A stretch of 53,570 bases of DNA from Diplocarpon mali (Eukaryota > Ascomycota > Leotiomycetes > Helotiales > Drepanopezizaceae), in the NCBI GenBank assembly GCA_024741835.1, contig JAENRP010000266.1:9578-63147 (forward strand), written 5' to 3'. How positions within the stretch are numbered: the first letter of the stretch is position 1; each line of letters opens with the position of its first letter. Positions 1-14,134 of the stretch are shown piece by piece. A program made the position numbers and the translations under genes. The notes under the pieces are model-generated. The model saw only the letters and a list, made by a program, of their open reading frames with translations, was not told where the DNA came from and did not search any database.

Positions 1-98
1 CTATAGGCCGGGCCTAGAAGTCAGAAAACAAAACTAATAAAATAGATAAATAAGCTATAAAGTCATAAAAACAATTAAAAATAGTACTAACCTAGATA

Positions 99-3000
99 TC
101 AATTTTCCTTAGTCCTCTTTAAGGGATAGGGAGAACTATTACTAGATAATACTCTCTTTGCCAAACGACCACTTCTTCTTATAGTATTGCTATTAGTATC
201 CGATAAGGCAGGTCTCGGTATGGCGGGAGCTTCTATACTCCTTGCGGATACTAGTATAATATAACAGCTTCTGCTAATAGGGAGAGAGACTTATATAATA
301 GCGTTATTATTATTATTATTATTATTATCCTTAGAAGAATTGTTAATAATAGAGGAAGGAGAGGCAGGAGATTCTACAGATACTACTTCCTTAGCCTTAC
401 CCTTTGACAGATCAAGTTGCAGGCTAGGCTTAGGAGTTATATCAGGTATCTTTATATAAGGCTTTTTAATACTATACTTCTTAAGGAGTATTATCTTATT
501 AATTATATTATTAGCTTTAATATTATCATCTATATCTTTGGTCTTTATCTAAGACTTATTACTATATAACTGTAGCTCTAGTTGTTAAACCAGCTTTTAA
601 GTATTAGTAAAATCTTTAAAAAGTTCTTATTTATACTTCTTTAAATATGCTATCAGCTAAGATACGTCTTTTGCAAATAAATCCTTTATAGTTATTACTA
701 TTAATAGATCACTCTATAATTGTCTTCCTATAAGAGCGTCTGATAGTAGACTACCTTTTATTATACTAAGCATTATACGAAACTTGGCTAAGGATTCTCT
801 AGTAATACTCTATCTTACTATACTTGGTTTCTTTATATAGATAGAATTGATAATGAATTCTTTTAGGTCAGTGCTATTCTCAAGTGATTTATTACTAATA
901 ACTTCTATATAGTTATTACTAATAGTAAGAAAACCACCCTTTCTAAGTTCTCTATTAGAATCCAAGTTAATAAAAGTGCCTTATCTTATAAATATTAAGA
1001 ATAAAGTAATCTTATTAGAAATATACTCCTTTAGAATTATTCTATCTTTAGTATTTAATTCTTTCTATTAAGCTGCGCTTTATGCCAAATTTAATAAGAT
1101 CTATTAAAAGTTCTTAAGGCGATAGGATATAAGTATAAATGACTTATAAGACTTTTCCTATATAGCAAATTCTCTAATTGATTATTTGACTACTGGAATT
1201 ATATAGTAGTTAATAGTTCTATTACTAAGTGGATTGACTTGCGAGCTAGGCTTAAGAGTTAATCTTATAAATCTTGTATTAATATTAATCTTAATAGAAA
1301 CAATTTGCAAATAGTAGTTAATACTTATAAACTATATAGGCTTAAGATACGCCACTAGCTTATATAAAGAATTATAACAAGTTAATAAAGTACTAAGATA
1401 TAGATTATAGTATATCTTTAAGGTCTGCTATATTAAGCTATAAGTTATATTATAAAGGAAGGCGGAGGGAGGGCTTAGCTTCTTATCTAAGGTCTGGAAA
1501 TAGTATTAGTATATTTTTAGCTCCTCTTATACTAATGTTAAAAATGAATTCTTTCTACAATTACTATAACTATATATGCGTATAGCACTTAGGAAAGCGC
1601 AGTTGAATAATTTAGGCATATTCAAAAAACCTTTGCTATAGAATAATATTAGGTTATTACTAGTTAGTATAGCACTATACTAAGCGGGAGTCTAGGCGAT
1701 ATTATAAAATAATTTCAAAGCTTTAAGCTTTACCTTAAACTTAGCGAAACCTAATAATATATCTTTCTTAACCTGGCTTACTATTCTATTACTAGTAGCT
1801 ATAATTGCATAATTCCTTAGGTGTAGTAAAAATAACTTTAGGTTAGGTATAATGCAAAATTTATATATATTAGAGGAAACTTACTTATTAGTTAAAGATA
1901 CTATTATCAGCCTATAATATTATACATATTATCGTTTATATAGAGTATAAAATTTTTCGAAACTGAAGTCCTTGAATATCCTTATTATAAATTTACTTAA
2001 TTATGTCTTTATCTTTGGTATTATTGCAATCTTGAATCTATCGCTATATTAAAGTATTATCTTAATATTAAAGGGAACTTTATAGCACTTTATAAATATG
2101 ATTATTATACTACTTTCTAGCTTTTCTTTAAGGATATAGTAGTTGCCCTTCGATTTCTTATACTTAATAAAGAAATGCATAATGTTATTTATAGAAAATT
2201 CGTCTTATTATAGCTTTATGATTTGTTTAATAGCTCTTACTATTGCTTCTTATATTAGTAAAACTTCTCTTTAACCTTCCTTTTTCAAACGCTTTATTAT
2301 TAACTTATAGAATTTCAAAATAAATTTTTATAGGTCTTCGGAAAAGGTTTATATAATATTAGCTATATCCTTCTTAGTATTATTAAAAATTTCTATTATA
2401 TTAGTAATAGGGTTATTCTCTTCGTCTGTCAGATTATCTTTAAAGTCTATATCGTTATATATTCTAACTTATAGGCTAGGCTTATAAGTTAACTTCTTTG
2501 CTACTAGTATTCTAAGTATTTAAAGCATCTTTAAGGATAGTGAATCAAACTTATCTAAGTCTAATGATTAGTGATTGCAATAGTTAGCTATTTGAATTCT
2601 AGGTATTATAAGTACCTTTAGCTTAGGGATATCCTCCTTATATAGTACTTCTACCTATAGACTAGGCCTATGAGTCAAATTTTACTTATTAGTTGAATCT
2701 TCTAAGGGTAGCAGCATTTTCTAAGTAGTAGGTATAATAAACTCCTATCTTTCCGTCTTATTATTAAAGTAGTTTATAGTATACTTGGCTAAATAGATTA
2801 TCTTTTCCTTTATAATAAGTAAACTATATTATAACTATTATAAACCAAAGGTATTTAAAACTATTTGGTCTAGTAATGCAATATTATCGTACTAGGAAGG
2901 GCTGTCCTTTATAATCTAAATAGCAAAGTGGACAATAGTACTTAAGAAACCTATAAATTTTCTACCTTGTGTACTATTTTCCTATAGCTTTTTTATACCC

Positions 3001-3563
3001 TCTTAAATAGTGAAATAATTTAATACTTATATAGCCTTTGCCATTAGTTAGTATATCTTAAAAATTTTGCCAAGCCCTTATAAGGCGTTATTAGCAGTAA
3101 TATCAGTTATAAAGTGTATTTGAAAAAGTGTACTATAAGTGCTACCTATAAACTGTAATAACCTTTTTATATACTTATTTTTCTTATCTTGATTCTTTTA
3201 AAATAGATCGATTAAATTAGTATACCTTTAATATTCCTATAGAAATTTTTTATAATTGATTCCCTTTGTCTTAAGCTTATTCTTAAGAAAATCATTAAAG
3301 CCTAAAAATCCTTCTTTAACTATAGAGATTCTATAATTCAATACTTTAATAAATGAGTTTAAGAATACCTATTATTCTATTTTACCTAATATTCTATAAG
3401 TGCTTACTATATCTTCTAATGATTTTAGTAACTTGCCCTCTTATAAAAAGCCACCCTTTAATATTAGCTTATTACTAATAGTATTTATTGACTTACTACC
3501 TAAGGTAATAACTGATATATTCTTCTTAGGTATGGCTTTCTTATTTAAGCTTAATAGTACTAT
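99..3563 (-). pseudogene. ORF3 of giant element, copy A (unrecognised protein, RIP-broken)
   Basis: This is a frame of about 1,150 codons with many TAA/TAG codons at positions expected for CAA/CAG. I do not recognise the product. The start is inferred: the first plausible Met codon reads ATA in both copies, consistent with ATG changed by RIP. The end is a TGA conserved in both copies. The C-terminus has a poly-Asn run encoded by an AAT microsatellite, then RRSGRLAKR and a basic tail. Four or five palindromes are read in frame, at about 412-438, 1234-1260, 2465-2490 and 2652-2677. The N-terminal third resembles ORF2 next to it. No transmembrane or enzyme motif is evident. Confidence 0.6.
304..328. 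repeat. ATT/AAT microsatellite, copy A
   Basis: A run of about eight ATT triplets lies inside ORF3 and encodes poly-asparagine on the minus strand. The matching run in copy B is at 17154-17178. AAT contains no CpA or TpG, so RIP cannot break it. Confidence 0.8.
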
Positions 3564-4125
3564 AATAAATTAGTTAGCAAAGGGGTAGCTTTAAATAAAG
3601 AGATGATTATTTAAGAAAGATTAACGATATAAGAGGCCTATATTAGAAAAGATTGATAATAGAAAGATAATAGTAGTAGTGCTAGTATTATAGGTCTAAT
3701 AGGATTATAAAGAAAGTAAAAAAAAGTAAAATTGTTATATAAAGAGAGGCTTATTTATAGAGTTTGGAATCGCGCTAGTATACAAAGGAAAAGTAGGCAT
3801 AATGAGCTTGGAAGTAGGAATAAAAGTGGGGTATAATGTATATAAGGACCTATAATTAGTAAATAATAATTCTTTAAAGGTAAGGATAATATTTCAAAGG
3901 TAAGCGTTAGAAAGTTATATATAAAGGAAATAATCAAAGGGTAGATTATATAAAGAATAAAGTAGAATAAAGAATATATATAAAATAGAATAATAAATAG
4001 AGAATAAAGAGGTATAGGTATATAAAAAGTAAATAATCCTAAAAAAATTCAATATCTAATTTGCAATTTCTTTAAATGATTTTCAAAAGGGAAGGGTAGA
4101 CTATAATTCTTTAGATTAAGTCGAT
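3564..4125. other. Spacer between ORF2 and ORF3, copy A
   Basis: These 560 bp have no long frame conserved between the two copies. The short minus-strand frame at 3755-3937 is not preserved in copy B with a matching start and end. The segment is purine-rich on the plus strand. It may hold a splice or internal promoter region for ORF3, but no such signal is visible. Confidence 0.4.
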
Positions 4126-7100
4126 TTAATTATTAATTCTATTATTACTTTAGAGTCTTCTTCTCTTATATTAGTTCTCATTTCTTAGTGATTTTTCAGC
4201 TTTAAGGACCTCTTTTAAAGGATCTTCTATTAATATCCCTAGATTTAGTAACTAAGGTTTATCCGAACCTTCTTATAAGCTTAAGCCGACTGAGTTTAAC
4301 CTCACTCGTAGGCTAGGCTTGCGAGTCAGTTTTAGCATTTTTAAGCTTAAGGGTAAAAATAGGAAATTAGTTCCTAAATCAAAGTCTAATACTATACTAG
4401 TATCTTAGTTTATCTCTTTTCTGAATTTTCTTATAATAATGCCTTTATCAATTAGTATATTAGGCTCTTAGATAGCATTTACTTTATCGCATTATCCCTA
4501 AGACTTAAGTCTATAAAAAAGCGATTTAGTATTTATAACGTCCGTCTAGGCCTTAATAAGGGTATTAAAGAGCTTCTAATTATATTTTATAAGGTAGATT
4601 TTCAATTCGTCTTTATTAAAAAGAAATAACTCTTATACTTCGATTATAACCGATAGATCTGTCTAAAAGCGTCGACTAATAATAGCTTTAAAGAGGCTGC
4701 TGCAGTTCTTAAGATAAAAAGCTACCTTAAAAGGTATAATAGTCCTACTTATATTAATCTATCAAAGTACTAAAGGTTGCTTTAGAGTAAAGACTAAAAA
4801 GATAAGATCAGAGATTTAAATCTCATTTTCTAAGGTATTCTTATCGCAAATAGCTATATAGTTATTATAAAAGGCTATAAAACCACTAGTCTTATAAGGA
4901 TTGTCCGAAAGCATTTTAAGAAGGTATCCCTATTTTATTATTACTATAATTGGATTGCTATTATTAGTAATAGGTCGTAAGATCTCCTTTCGCTTTAATT
5001 TTATAGTTATTTAAGCTAGTTGAGATTTTGAACCAAGTGCTTAAGAAGTCTATTGACTTATCTTCTTTATAAATAGAGTAAGTTTTATATTCGACTAAAA
5101 GCCGACCTACCTATTAAAGCTTTTAAAAGCTAGCCTTTATCCGATTAGTAGGATCTGATAATCTAAGACTTACTTTTTAATAAAATTGACTCGCAGGCTA
5201 GGACCGCAAGTGAAAATCGGAATTTCTTTATTAGTAGTACTTATATCTCTCTTTATCGAAATGACTTAATTGTAAAGACTAAGGCCAATCAATTAAAGAG
5301 GTTTAGGGTAGGCCATAAGCTAATAGGTTCCTTTACTTCTTACTATTATAACTAAGAGGTAGAGTCTATAGTGCATTCGAAGGACTTATTAAATAAGATT
5401 AAATATTATATTATAAAGAAAATAAGAAGGTATAAAGGTCGCGCTATCTATAAGGCAGAAGTGATAAAGATACATTTCTACTTTTTATCTTATAATAAAG
5501 AGGAATATACTTATAAAAGTACTATTATTAGTAGTAAAATTATCGGTTAAGAAGCGGCATCTAAAGGGTTTAAGTATCATAATTGACCCTTCTTCCTCTA
5601 TTTCCTTCTACTATTTATTATTTAATAATATCGATAAGAAGGAATTATTCCATTTAATCGGCTCTAACGCCTTTAAGGCTTCGGGATCAGCCTTAAATTT
5701 TATAGCACTTAGAGATGCCTCTATTATTAATAGGTTGGATTTGCGTATCTTTAAAGAGATAAAGAATTGATTATTAAAGTAAATTAAAAAAAGATCAATA
5801 TCTTTTACTATATAAAGAAGTTTAAAGTATTTAATAGTTTTATTAATATCAAATCCTTTATAATTAAGACTATAGTAAACTGAAAGAGAGCGAATATAAA
5901 GGTCGCAAAGTCTTCTTCCTTCGATTCTTACGCTAAGAAGATACTATTAAAAGCGAGTTTTTATTATAAAGGATACTTGAATATTATATTATTCTCTAAG
6001 TTCGAGGTTGAGAATGACCGATTAAAGCATATTACTATAATTACAAATATCCTAATTAATAGATTCCTCTTTATATTCTCTTTCTTATAAGATAAAATAG
6101 TCCTATTTAGCATTTGAGAGACTAGGTTCTTGACTTTTATAATTATTAAAGAATTGAATAATATCTATAAGGGCAAACTTATTTAAAATAAGCTATTGAA
6201 TCTATCTAATAGCTCTTTTAATTATCTTTAAAGCAGTAGGAATAGGGTCTTCCCTTATATTATTATTTCTAAATCAGTTGCATATAGATATAAAGAAGTT
6301 AAGAACTAGCTCCTTTAAGTTATTAAAGAAGGAGTTTAAGCAGGCGCATAATCCTTTAGTTTTAAATTACAAATTAGCTAAAGTAGCTATCAAATAATCT
6401 ATCCTTTTTAAAGGTTAAGCTAAAATTGGTTATTTAACTAAAGGAAAATCCTTTAAAGATTCCGAAAATTCTAAAGAGGCTATACTAAGCGTTTAAGCAA
6501 TCTATTCAGCAGCAGTTTCTAGAATTATTTTAGCAAGAGGTAGGTTAGGTCTAGTTCTAAAATTCTTATTTTTAACTCTTAATCTAAGACTACAAGTCAA
6601 ATCATATAGTTTAATACTTATTATATCTTTAGGCTAAAAGGCGAATTTTAAAGCAGGCTTGATTATAAATAACCAATTCTCTTCTTTATTATTAAAGAAA
6701 TCTTATTTAAACTTTAATATAAGAGTCCAGTTTTCTTTTAAAATAAGTAAACTATAAGTAGAAGCGCGGAGCCCTAGTATATTAATAATAGTACTATTAA
6801 ATAAGGTAATATCTATAGCTTAATTTGATCTTTTTATAGCTCTATTAGCTACTATAAGTACTATATTAGATAGGCCTATAAATCTGCAACTGCGAATTCG
6901 ATTGCCTTAGAATTTTACTACTCCTTTTTAAATAATAAAGAAATTGAGAATTTGAATAGCTCTGGCTATAGGAGTGTTTTCCTTAAGAATTTTTAATAAT
7001 ACTTACCTTCTATTATTAAAATTAATATTTATTAGAAAATATAAATAAAATAGAAGTCTTCTCTTATTAGTGGCTAAATTATCTAATTGTTAAATAGATT

Positions 7101-7443
7101 CTTCCCTTTTATCTTAGTCCATTTTAAAAGTGTCGGCCAAGGTTATATATTAATTTGCATTAGCTAAGAATTCCTCTCTAGAGATTCCCTTTAATTTTAA
7201 TTCTTTAGTTAAGAAGTTATTAAATTAGAGAATTCCAAAGGCTACTTAAGTTAAAAGGTTGCTAATAGTATTCGTATAAGCTAAAAGGAGTTTTTATTAC
7301 TTTATATCTCTTAAGGCTATATAGGTCGATTTGAAGCTCTCTAACAATATAATAGCTCTACTATCTTAAAAGAAGTTTATAACTAATGCTTATTTATCCC
7401 TTATCGCAGTAGATAAAACCATTTGTGAGTTCTTTAAAGGCAT
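4126..7443 (-). pseudogene. ORF2 of giant element, copy A (unrecognised protein, RIP-broken)
   Basis: This frame of about 1,100 codons runs from a Met at 7443 (peptide beginning MPLKN) to a TAA at 4126, which is TGA in copy B. I do not recognise the product. The N-terminal third shares spaced motifs with ORF3, including STYxxLGxIE, a Phe-Leu-rich segment with KGI, and AIQxLNFFxIQEG followed by QGN. Palindromes read in frame occur at 4303-4328, 5188-5211 and 6574-6600. The stops are nearly all TAA/TAG of RIP type. It lies directly downstream of integrase on the same strand, so it is either a separate accessory gene or a downstream part of a polyprotein. Confidence 0.6.
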
Positions 7444-7749
7444 ATTGCTTATAAAAGATAGGGAGTATAAATAAGAGAGTTTAATAGGATATAAGAATTA
7501 AAAGGGCATATAAGCTGCAATAGGTTTACTATATATATATTAAGGAAATTGGACTTTTTATTTATTATTTAAGGAAAGTAATAGGAATATTATAATTAAA
7601 GGCTAATATTAAGAATATAAAATAAATTAGAGTAGGCAAGAATTTAAAGTAATCCTAAAAGATCTATATCTTAAATAATAAAGGAGGCAACCTTATTAAA
7701 AATGTAAAAATAAAGATTAAAGGAAGGTAAGACAATTAATAGGCTAGGA

Positions 7750-10700
7750 AATCGTTTAGTATTCCTACTTACATTCTTTGGATATTTTAAGAATAATAAC
7801 TTAAGGTTATAATTAGTTAGGTATTTTAATATTCTTTACTTGCAAGGCCGGCTTATAGGTCAAATTAGAGAAATCTTAGTCTTTATCCAAGGGTTTAAAA
7901 TTGCTTATATTGCTATCGGTTCCTATAGAAGATTCGGAGGTTATATCAATTTCTAATTTATCTTTTAAAAGGAATAAGGTCTAGTTGCATTAATAAAAGT
8001 GCTTTAGTCAATTGGCTGCAAAGGTTCCTTTAATATCAACTCTATTAAGTTCCTAAAGAGAATAGTATCCCTTTTCTTCTTATTTGAACTTAACTTTAAA
8101 TAGACTAAGCTATCGATAGTCAAGTTTAGTATCTACGGATATATTAATACTTCTTATAATATTATAGATTAAGATAAGATTATCTTTTTAAATAGGGTGC
8201 GTTTTAAGTACTTTAGAAGCAGCCTACGCTTCCTTAGCTTTTTCCTAATATTGTTTCTTTTGCAAAATGATTTCCTTTATATCTATATCTTAAAGCTTAA
8301 GTTATTAGCATCTTATTATAAGCAAATTAGAATAGTTCCGAATTTGACTATAGTTAAACAATCTTTAAATAGGCTATTAGGATTCAAAAGGGAGCTATGC
8401 CTCTCTACTATAAATAAGGAAGAATAATATAACTCTAATCGGTTTATAGATTATTCTTCGATAAGTAAAGAGTATTCTATAAAAGCGTTTTATCTAATCT
8501 TTAAATCCTTTATAAATAACTTTAGATAGACTATTAAGAATGTTATAGTATCCTTATTCTACTACTCTATTAGCTTTTGAGTTATACGCTAAGATTTAAA
8601 CCCGTTTGATACTATATTTCTATAAGAAAGCTTCAATTACTCCTTTGTTTTCAAGGCCTCTATTAATAGTTAATCTATTAAAAAGTCTATAGCAATAGAC
8701 TACGTCTTCTTAAAGGAACTTTATAATAGATTCAAAGTTAGCAGATCTTAAAGGTTATCCTTTAAGCTATCTTAATAGGTCTTCCTTTATTAGAATAAAA
8801 CATATTATCCTATTCTCAATAGTTAGTACTTATATAATATCGAGGCTGACTTTATAAAAAAGGCCTAATAGCTAGGTTAAGAACAAGGGATTTTCCTTAT
8901 AACTAGGTTTTTATTTCTAATAAGGGACGCAACTCTTTACAAAAGCTTTACAATTCTTAAAAGAGCCTTTCTAAAAGAATTTTCTTAAGAATTAGTAGTA
9001 AGTGGACTTAGCTCCTTAGTGGCCAGTCTTCTTATAAACATTTTAAATAGCCTTAGCTTATAGTTTATTATTATTTATATAAAGCCGTATAGGAAATGAG
9101 TTATCGCTCCTTTTAAATAATCGCTATCTTTATATTAGATAAATCAGAGCTTTAGCTTTAAACTTCTGAAAATCCTTAAGAGGAACTATCTTTAGTTATT
9201 TAAGTATAATTAAAAATTTTGCAATTTCCTTAGAGTTACTTAAGTAGTTAGGTAATAAAATTCTCTTATTTGATTTGCAAGCTAGGACTGCGAGTCGAGT
9301 CCCTTTAAGGCAATATATTAATAGATAACCAACTTTGTTCTCTACCTACTTATTAATATCTATTTCGTCTTCTTTAATTAAATCAAAGGGGTAGAGACGA
9401 GTTCTTTTTAAAAGGCTATTAGCGGCGGTATTTTTCATTTTTAAAATATATTTGACTTTAAAGTCTATTAGTCTTATTTAAGCAATCTATTTTATTAGTA
9501 AGGCTTTTAATAGGTTACTTATAGCTCTATTTAATTATTCTACTAGCACTTTAGCATTAGTTTTAAAGATGAAGTAAGTGCTATAAAGGTCGCTTCTCAT
9601 CTTTTTCATTGCCTTTAAAGCGCCTTTGCATTCCTATTTAATAGTATTATACTTTATCTCTATTAGATTCTAAAGACCACTTTCAAAGCGAGCTAGATAT
9701 CTTTTCTATTAGCTATTAGCTTATTAAAGGATAGCACCCTATCTGATTAAGCTTATATTAACTATTAGTATAATTGGCCTAGCGTTAGCTCTATAGTCTA
9801 TTTTAATTAAATATAGTACTTTAAGCAACGCTTGCTTTAATTGTTTTATAGCCTTTATTTAAGGTTCCTCCTATTGAAACTCAGCCCTTTTTTAAAATAA
9901 GAAGTAAATAGGTGCTGCCTTTTTAATAAAATCCTTAATTTAAATGCGATAGTATACTATAATGCTAATAAATGCGCGAGCTTTTGCTATATTATTATAC
10001 CTCTTTTATTTATCGATTTTAAGTACTTTAGCCCTCTAAGGACTTCGGCTATTAGAATCAGTAATAAAACTAACAATTTCTATTGATAAAAGATAGTATT
10101 ATAACTTCGGACTAACTATTGCTCTTGCCCTTTTAAATTATATAAGTACTTAGTCTAGGTTTTAAATATATTCTATTATAAATCGCTATATATTAAAGAG
10201 AACTTCTTTATAGTTATAAAATGATCTTAATCCTTTTACTCTTATATTATCTATATAAAGGAGCGTAATATTAGGTATACAATCTATTAGTATCTTATAG
10301 ATTACTTAAATAAATTGAGCGATCGAATTTATAGCCCCTTAAGGTAATCTTATTATTTGAAGTAGCTTAAGAGGGATTTGAATTACTATTATATCTCTTA
10401 ATTTAATATTAAGAATGAATTAGTTATATCTAAAGAAGAAGTTAATAAAAGAGCTATAAGTTAATCTTATAAATTCATTTAAGAACTCATCTATATTTAA
10501 AGGAACGTTAGCGTTCTTAATAGTTACTTAGTTCATCTTTACTACTACTATTATTAGTCTATAAGTTCCTTTCTCTTTCTTAGCAATTAGGAACCATTTA
10601 TTCTTATAAGGGCTATTATAGAACTTAAGAATACCTTACTTTAGTCTATCCTTTAATATTTCGATTACCTTTTCTTAAAGAGCTTTAAGGACTCCGAATG

Positions 10701-12710
10701 TTTTCTCTTACTAGGCTTTATAAAGTATTATCTTAATCTTAATATAAGGCGTAACCTCTTTTTAAATCTAGCTAAGTTCTATTTAATTAAAAGTTAAAGC
10801 ATCCTTTCGATTTATTAAGGTTTTATAAAATAGTTTACATTCTTACTCTATTAAGTCTTCTTCAATTTTCAATATATTGAAACATTCTTTTATTAGCCGA
10901 TATTCGATAGGTTTATTAGAAAATCTGCCTATAATAAACTTATCGAATTTACCACCTAGCTTTAAAGGTCGAAGCTTCTTATCTTATTCAAATTAATCAT
11001 TTAATCCTTTAAGCTTTAAGCCGTTAGAGATTCCCTAATCTATCGATTATACTTTATTAGCCTTACTTTTATATATAGTTCGAATATTAGCTAGTACTAT
11101 ACTTCTCTACTTCTTTCCTTTTTTATCAAATCTTTTAAAACGGTCCGAATTTTCCTTTTTAAAAACAAATAAAAGATTTTCTAAATTATTAATTTAAAGT
11201 GCGTAAATGGAAATATTATTAGTAATTTTATTATTTTTCACTTATAAGTCTAGCTTATAAGTGGTTTTTAAGTTTTTTAAAATGATTAGTAAATTATCAA
11301 AATTTATAAAACGAACCCTCTTTTCTACCTTATTTTTCTTTTTTCTTAATTATTATTCTAATAAAACGCTAATTATACTATTTTTTAAAATTCCAGATTT
11401 GACTCCTAGTCTAAGACCGCAAGTCAAATTGCTATTATTTAAAATTGGTAAACTTACCTTTCTTTTGCTATAACTCCTTATTAAGTGCCTTCCTTTACTA
11501 GTATTAAGCCTAGCCCTTATACTAGCTAATTATTTCCTAAAATCTTATTCTAAAATTCGGCTATATCTCTTATAATAACCATTTATCCTTTTAAAGATCG
11601 ATCTATATTTTAAAGACTAGCTTTTATAAGACTATCTTTAAGATAATTAAATATTAGCTAAGATTTTAAAATAAAGGGTATTCTTAAAAGAATATCATTC
11701 GAAGAATTCTCTATTATTAAAAAGTCAATATAATTAACAATTCCTTTGATTCTAACCTTTACGTTTTTCACCTATCTATTAAAATTGTATTTTAATCTAA
11801 AGATAGTCGAATAAATAAGGAGTCGATTGCTAACAATTATTAATTAAGCCATTTCTGCTACTTTTCTAATTATTGTATTAACTTTTAAACTATAATCGAT
11901 CAAAGCCTTTGCTTTAATTGATTCTTCTATTAAATAAATAATAATAGGGCTTTTTATTATAACTGCTAAACAATTTCAATTAATATTCTAAGATATTAAA
12001 GCTATTATTATAATATTATAGTACCTCTAGGTTCCTTTGTTTTCTATAATCTAAAGACATTTGATTAAGGCTAAGTGCTTTTTAAAGTTCTTTTATATTA
12101 CAATTTCCATTTCCTTATTATTATTCAAATCTTTAAAGGCAACTAGGATATGCTTTCCTAGCACTTTATCAAAGTGTTTAATTAAACTAAATAGGTCTTT
12201 AAACGTAAGGTTAATTTGCTAAGCTATAACATTCTTTATAGCTTTCTTTATTATAATTAAACTAGCGTATTTATTAACGAATTTTTCCTATTTTAATATC
12301 TATCTCTTTTACTTAAGGTCAGGGGTCTATATAATAACTTCAACTTCTTAATTTTTAAGCTTAAAGCCATCTTTATCTATTATATCTTTAATCAATTTGT
12401 CTATTATATTAGCTTTATCTTTATCTACTATAGTTTTAAATTATTAGGTATCTTTTAGCATTTAGACTTTATATTAAGATTCCTAAGTTGTATATATTAA
12501 TTTCTGGACTTTAGCTAGTTTTATTAATATTAAAAGAGTAGTAGATCTAAAAGGATGCTAAGTATTTTAAGGGTTTCTAAATACAGAAGTAGCATTAATA
12601 TTAATAGATACATTATTATTAACCTATCTTAAGACAGAGATGCCTCTAACTTCTATAGCTATTTAATTAGAAGCTAGGTCCTTAAGAACTCTCTTAAGTA
12701 GGTTGCTAAT
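7750..12710 (-). pseudogene. Ty3/Gypsy pol, copy A (protease, RT, RNase H, integrase)
   Basis: The limits are approximate. Read right to left, the frame gives a retropepsin-like region, then RT with the box RLP(Q)GA and the catalytic motif YIDN at about 10248-10259. YIDN is YIDD with its second Asp changed to Asn. RNase H and a zinc-binding plus DDE integrase follow (about 8100-9200). The order PR-RT-RH-IN and the YIDD-type box place the element in Ty3/Gypsy. Stops are frequent and the copy cannot be functional. Palindromes read in frame at 7837-7862, 9272-9297, 11239-11263 and 11401-11425. The 300 bp between 7444 and 7750 hold the pol tail or a spacer without recognisable domains. Confidence 0.75.
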
Positions 12711-14134
12711 TAAACTAGTATATATATAAGTTGGAATTTTAGCATTTATATTTATAATACGCTATTGTTCGACTAAATTCTTATCCTATTTCATATTATA
12801 TATTATCGTTTAAATAGTCTATAATTATAAGCGATTCTGGTACTTTTTAATAAGGATAGCTTTTAGCCTAGGATCTCTAATGTAAAGTATCCCATACTTA
12901 TTAATATATATAACCCTAGTGTTAATAAAACGATGGAAAAGAGGGCAATTGTTATAATACTTATATAAAGTGCAATTAGGTTCTTCGTTATTGTAAAAGT
13001 TATAGGTTAGTCGTCTTCTATTGCTATTCCCTTAGTACCTTATAGTATTAATATTAGCAGAGTGCTAGTTAGGATTAATTTCTCCTTCTTTAATCAACTA
13101 TTAAGTTCTTATATTAGCTAATTGTTTTAAATGATAAGAAGCAAGAGTCTAGTAATAGGAATTACTATATTGGCTTATAGTAGCCGAGTTTTGCCTATTA
13201 TTAAATTAGGGAATATACTATTTTTCTTATAAGAGATTATTAATCTTAGTTTCTAAGCTTTAGATTCGGAGTTCTATAAATTAGGTCTTAAGTTCCTTAA
13301 TTCTAAGGTTGGATCTTACTCCTAAGTCGGACCTATAAGTGAAAGGTATAACTATTAGGTTCTTCTTTGCCTCCTTTATAACTTCCAAAGCCTTTAAGTA
13401 TTCTTGGACTAGGCTTTTAAAGTCTTTAGTATAAGAGGGAGTAGAGGCTTTTTCCTACTCTATAGCATTAATAGTTCTCTTATTAAAATCTGATTTTAAA
13501 GCAAAGGCTGCGAATTCCTTAAATAAGGCAAAGGTTATAAGGTCTTACTTATCGATCTTAAAATGCTTAATAATCTTATTTCAAAGTCCAATAGGTAATT
13601 TAAATAAGAAAAGGTAGCCTCTTTCAACTTCGCTAAGTATTTTCTAGCCGATTAAGGTATTTGATATATAAGTAAAAGTCTAATAGTAGTTCTTAAGTTC
13701 CTTAAGAGTATAAGTGACTAGAATAAATTCCTTTAAGAAAGCTAAGGTATTGCAAATCTGCTATCTATTAAATTTGCGGAATTTAGATTTAAAGGCCTTA
13801 ATAAGGAGTTCCTATAAATTATAAGTTTTCCATTTAAGAAGGGACTTGATAATATCCTTACTTATATAATTATAGTAGTAAGGAAATTGAGAAATCATAT
13901 CCTCTTATATAATACCAAAATTGTAATAAGTTTTCTTATATTACTTAAGGAAATTAGTAATATTAGCGCCTATAAAGTGAAAAGCGCTAAGGGAACTAGG
14001 AAGGAGAAAGTGACTAGTAATAGCCTTAAATGCGGCTATTATCATTTTATACTAACCGTCTGAGTTAATAGAATCTATAAGGGGCAAAGGGGAAGCTTCG
14101 ATATTGTAAGATTAATTGCTAAGAGGAGTACTTC
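12711..14134 (-). pseudogene. Ty3/Gypsy gag, copy A, C-terminal part
   Basis: This is the bulk of gag of copy A. It is collinear with 29561-30985, where the copy B reading is clearer. It includes a Cys-rich nucleocapsid-like segment near 12985-13015 in which some Cys codons now read Tyr, as expected from TGC/TGT to TAC/TAT. The frame is cut at 14134 by Copia C1. The gag N-terminus and leader continue at 37514. A palindrome lies in frame at 13317-13341. Confidence 0.7.
14130..14134. repeat. Target-site duplication of Copia C1 (left)
   Basis: ACTTC directly precedes the C1 LTR here and directly follows the other C1 LTR at 37514-37518. Five bases is usual for Copia integration. Uninserted copy B shows the empty site near 30980, reading ACTTT with one RIP-type change. 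Confidence 0.9.

Larger units (their letters stand above)
1..13341. repeat. Dispersed palindrome set in giant element copy A (13 sites here, one at 37711)
   Basis: The sites are at 1-24, 412-438, 1234-1260, 2465-2490, 2652-2677, 4303-4328, 5188-5211, 6574-6600, 7837-7862, 9272-9297, 11239-11263, 11401-11425 and 13317-13341. The fourteenth is at 37711-37733. Each matches a site in copy B, so all were present before the copies separated. RIP has reduced most to forms such as ACTTATAG...CTATAAGT. Confidence 0.85.
1..14134 (-). mobile_element. Giant Ty3/Gypsy-like retrotransposon, copy A, 3' part
   Basis: This is the outer copy of a very large LTR retrotransposon. It matches positions from about 16847 to 30985 almost base for base at an offset of about 16,852, apart from RIP-type C-to-T and G-to-A differences. 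Read on the minus strand it gives gag, protease, RT, RNase H, integrase, ORF2 and ORF3, in that order from right to left. Its 3' LTR lies left of the window. On the right it stops at the ACTTC duplication where Copia C1 was inserted, and it resumes at 37514. It carries more TpA and fewer surviving CpA sites than copy B, as expected if it was resident longer. Confidence 0.85.

Noticed and set aside
8197..8427. Plus-strand ORF of 76 codons in copy A
   Set aside because: It is antisense to integrase of the giant element, and copy B has stops in this frame.
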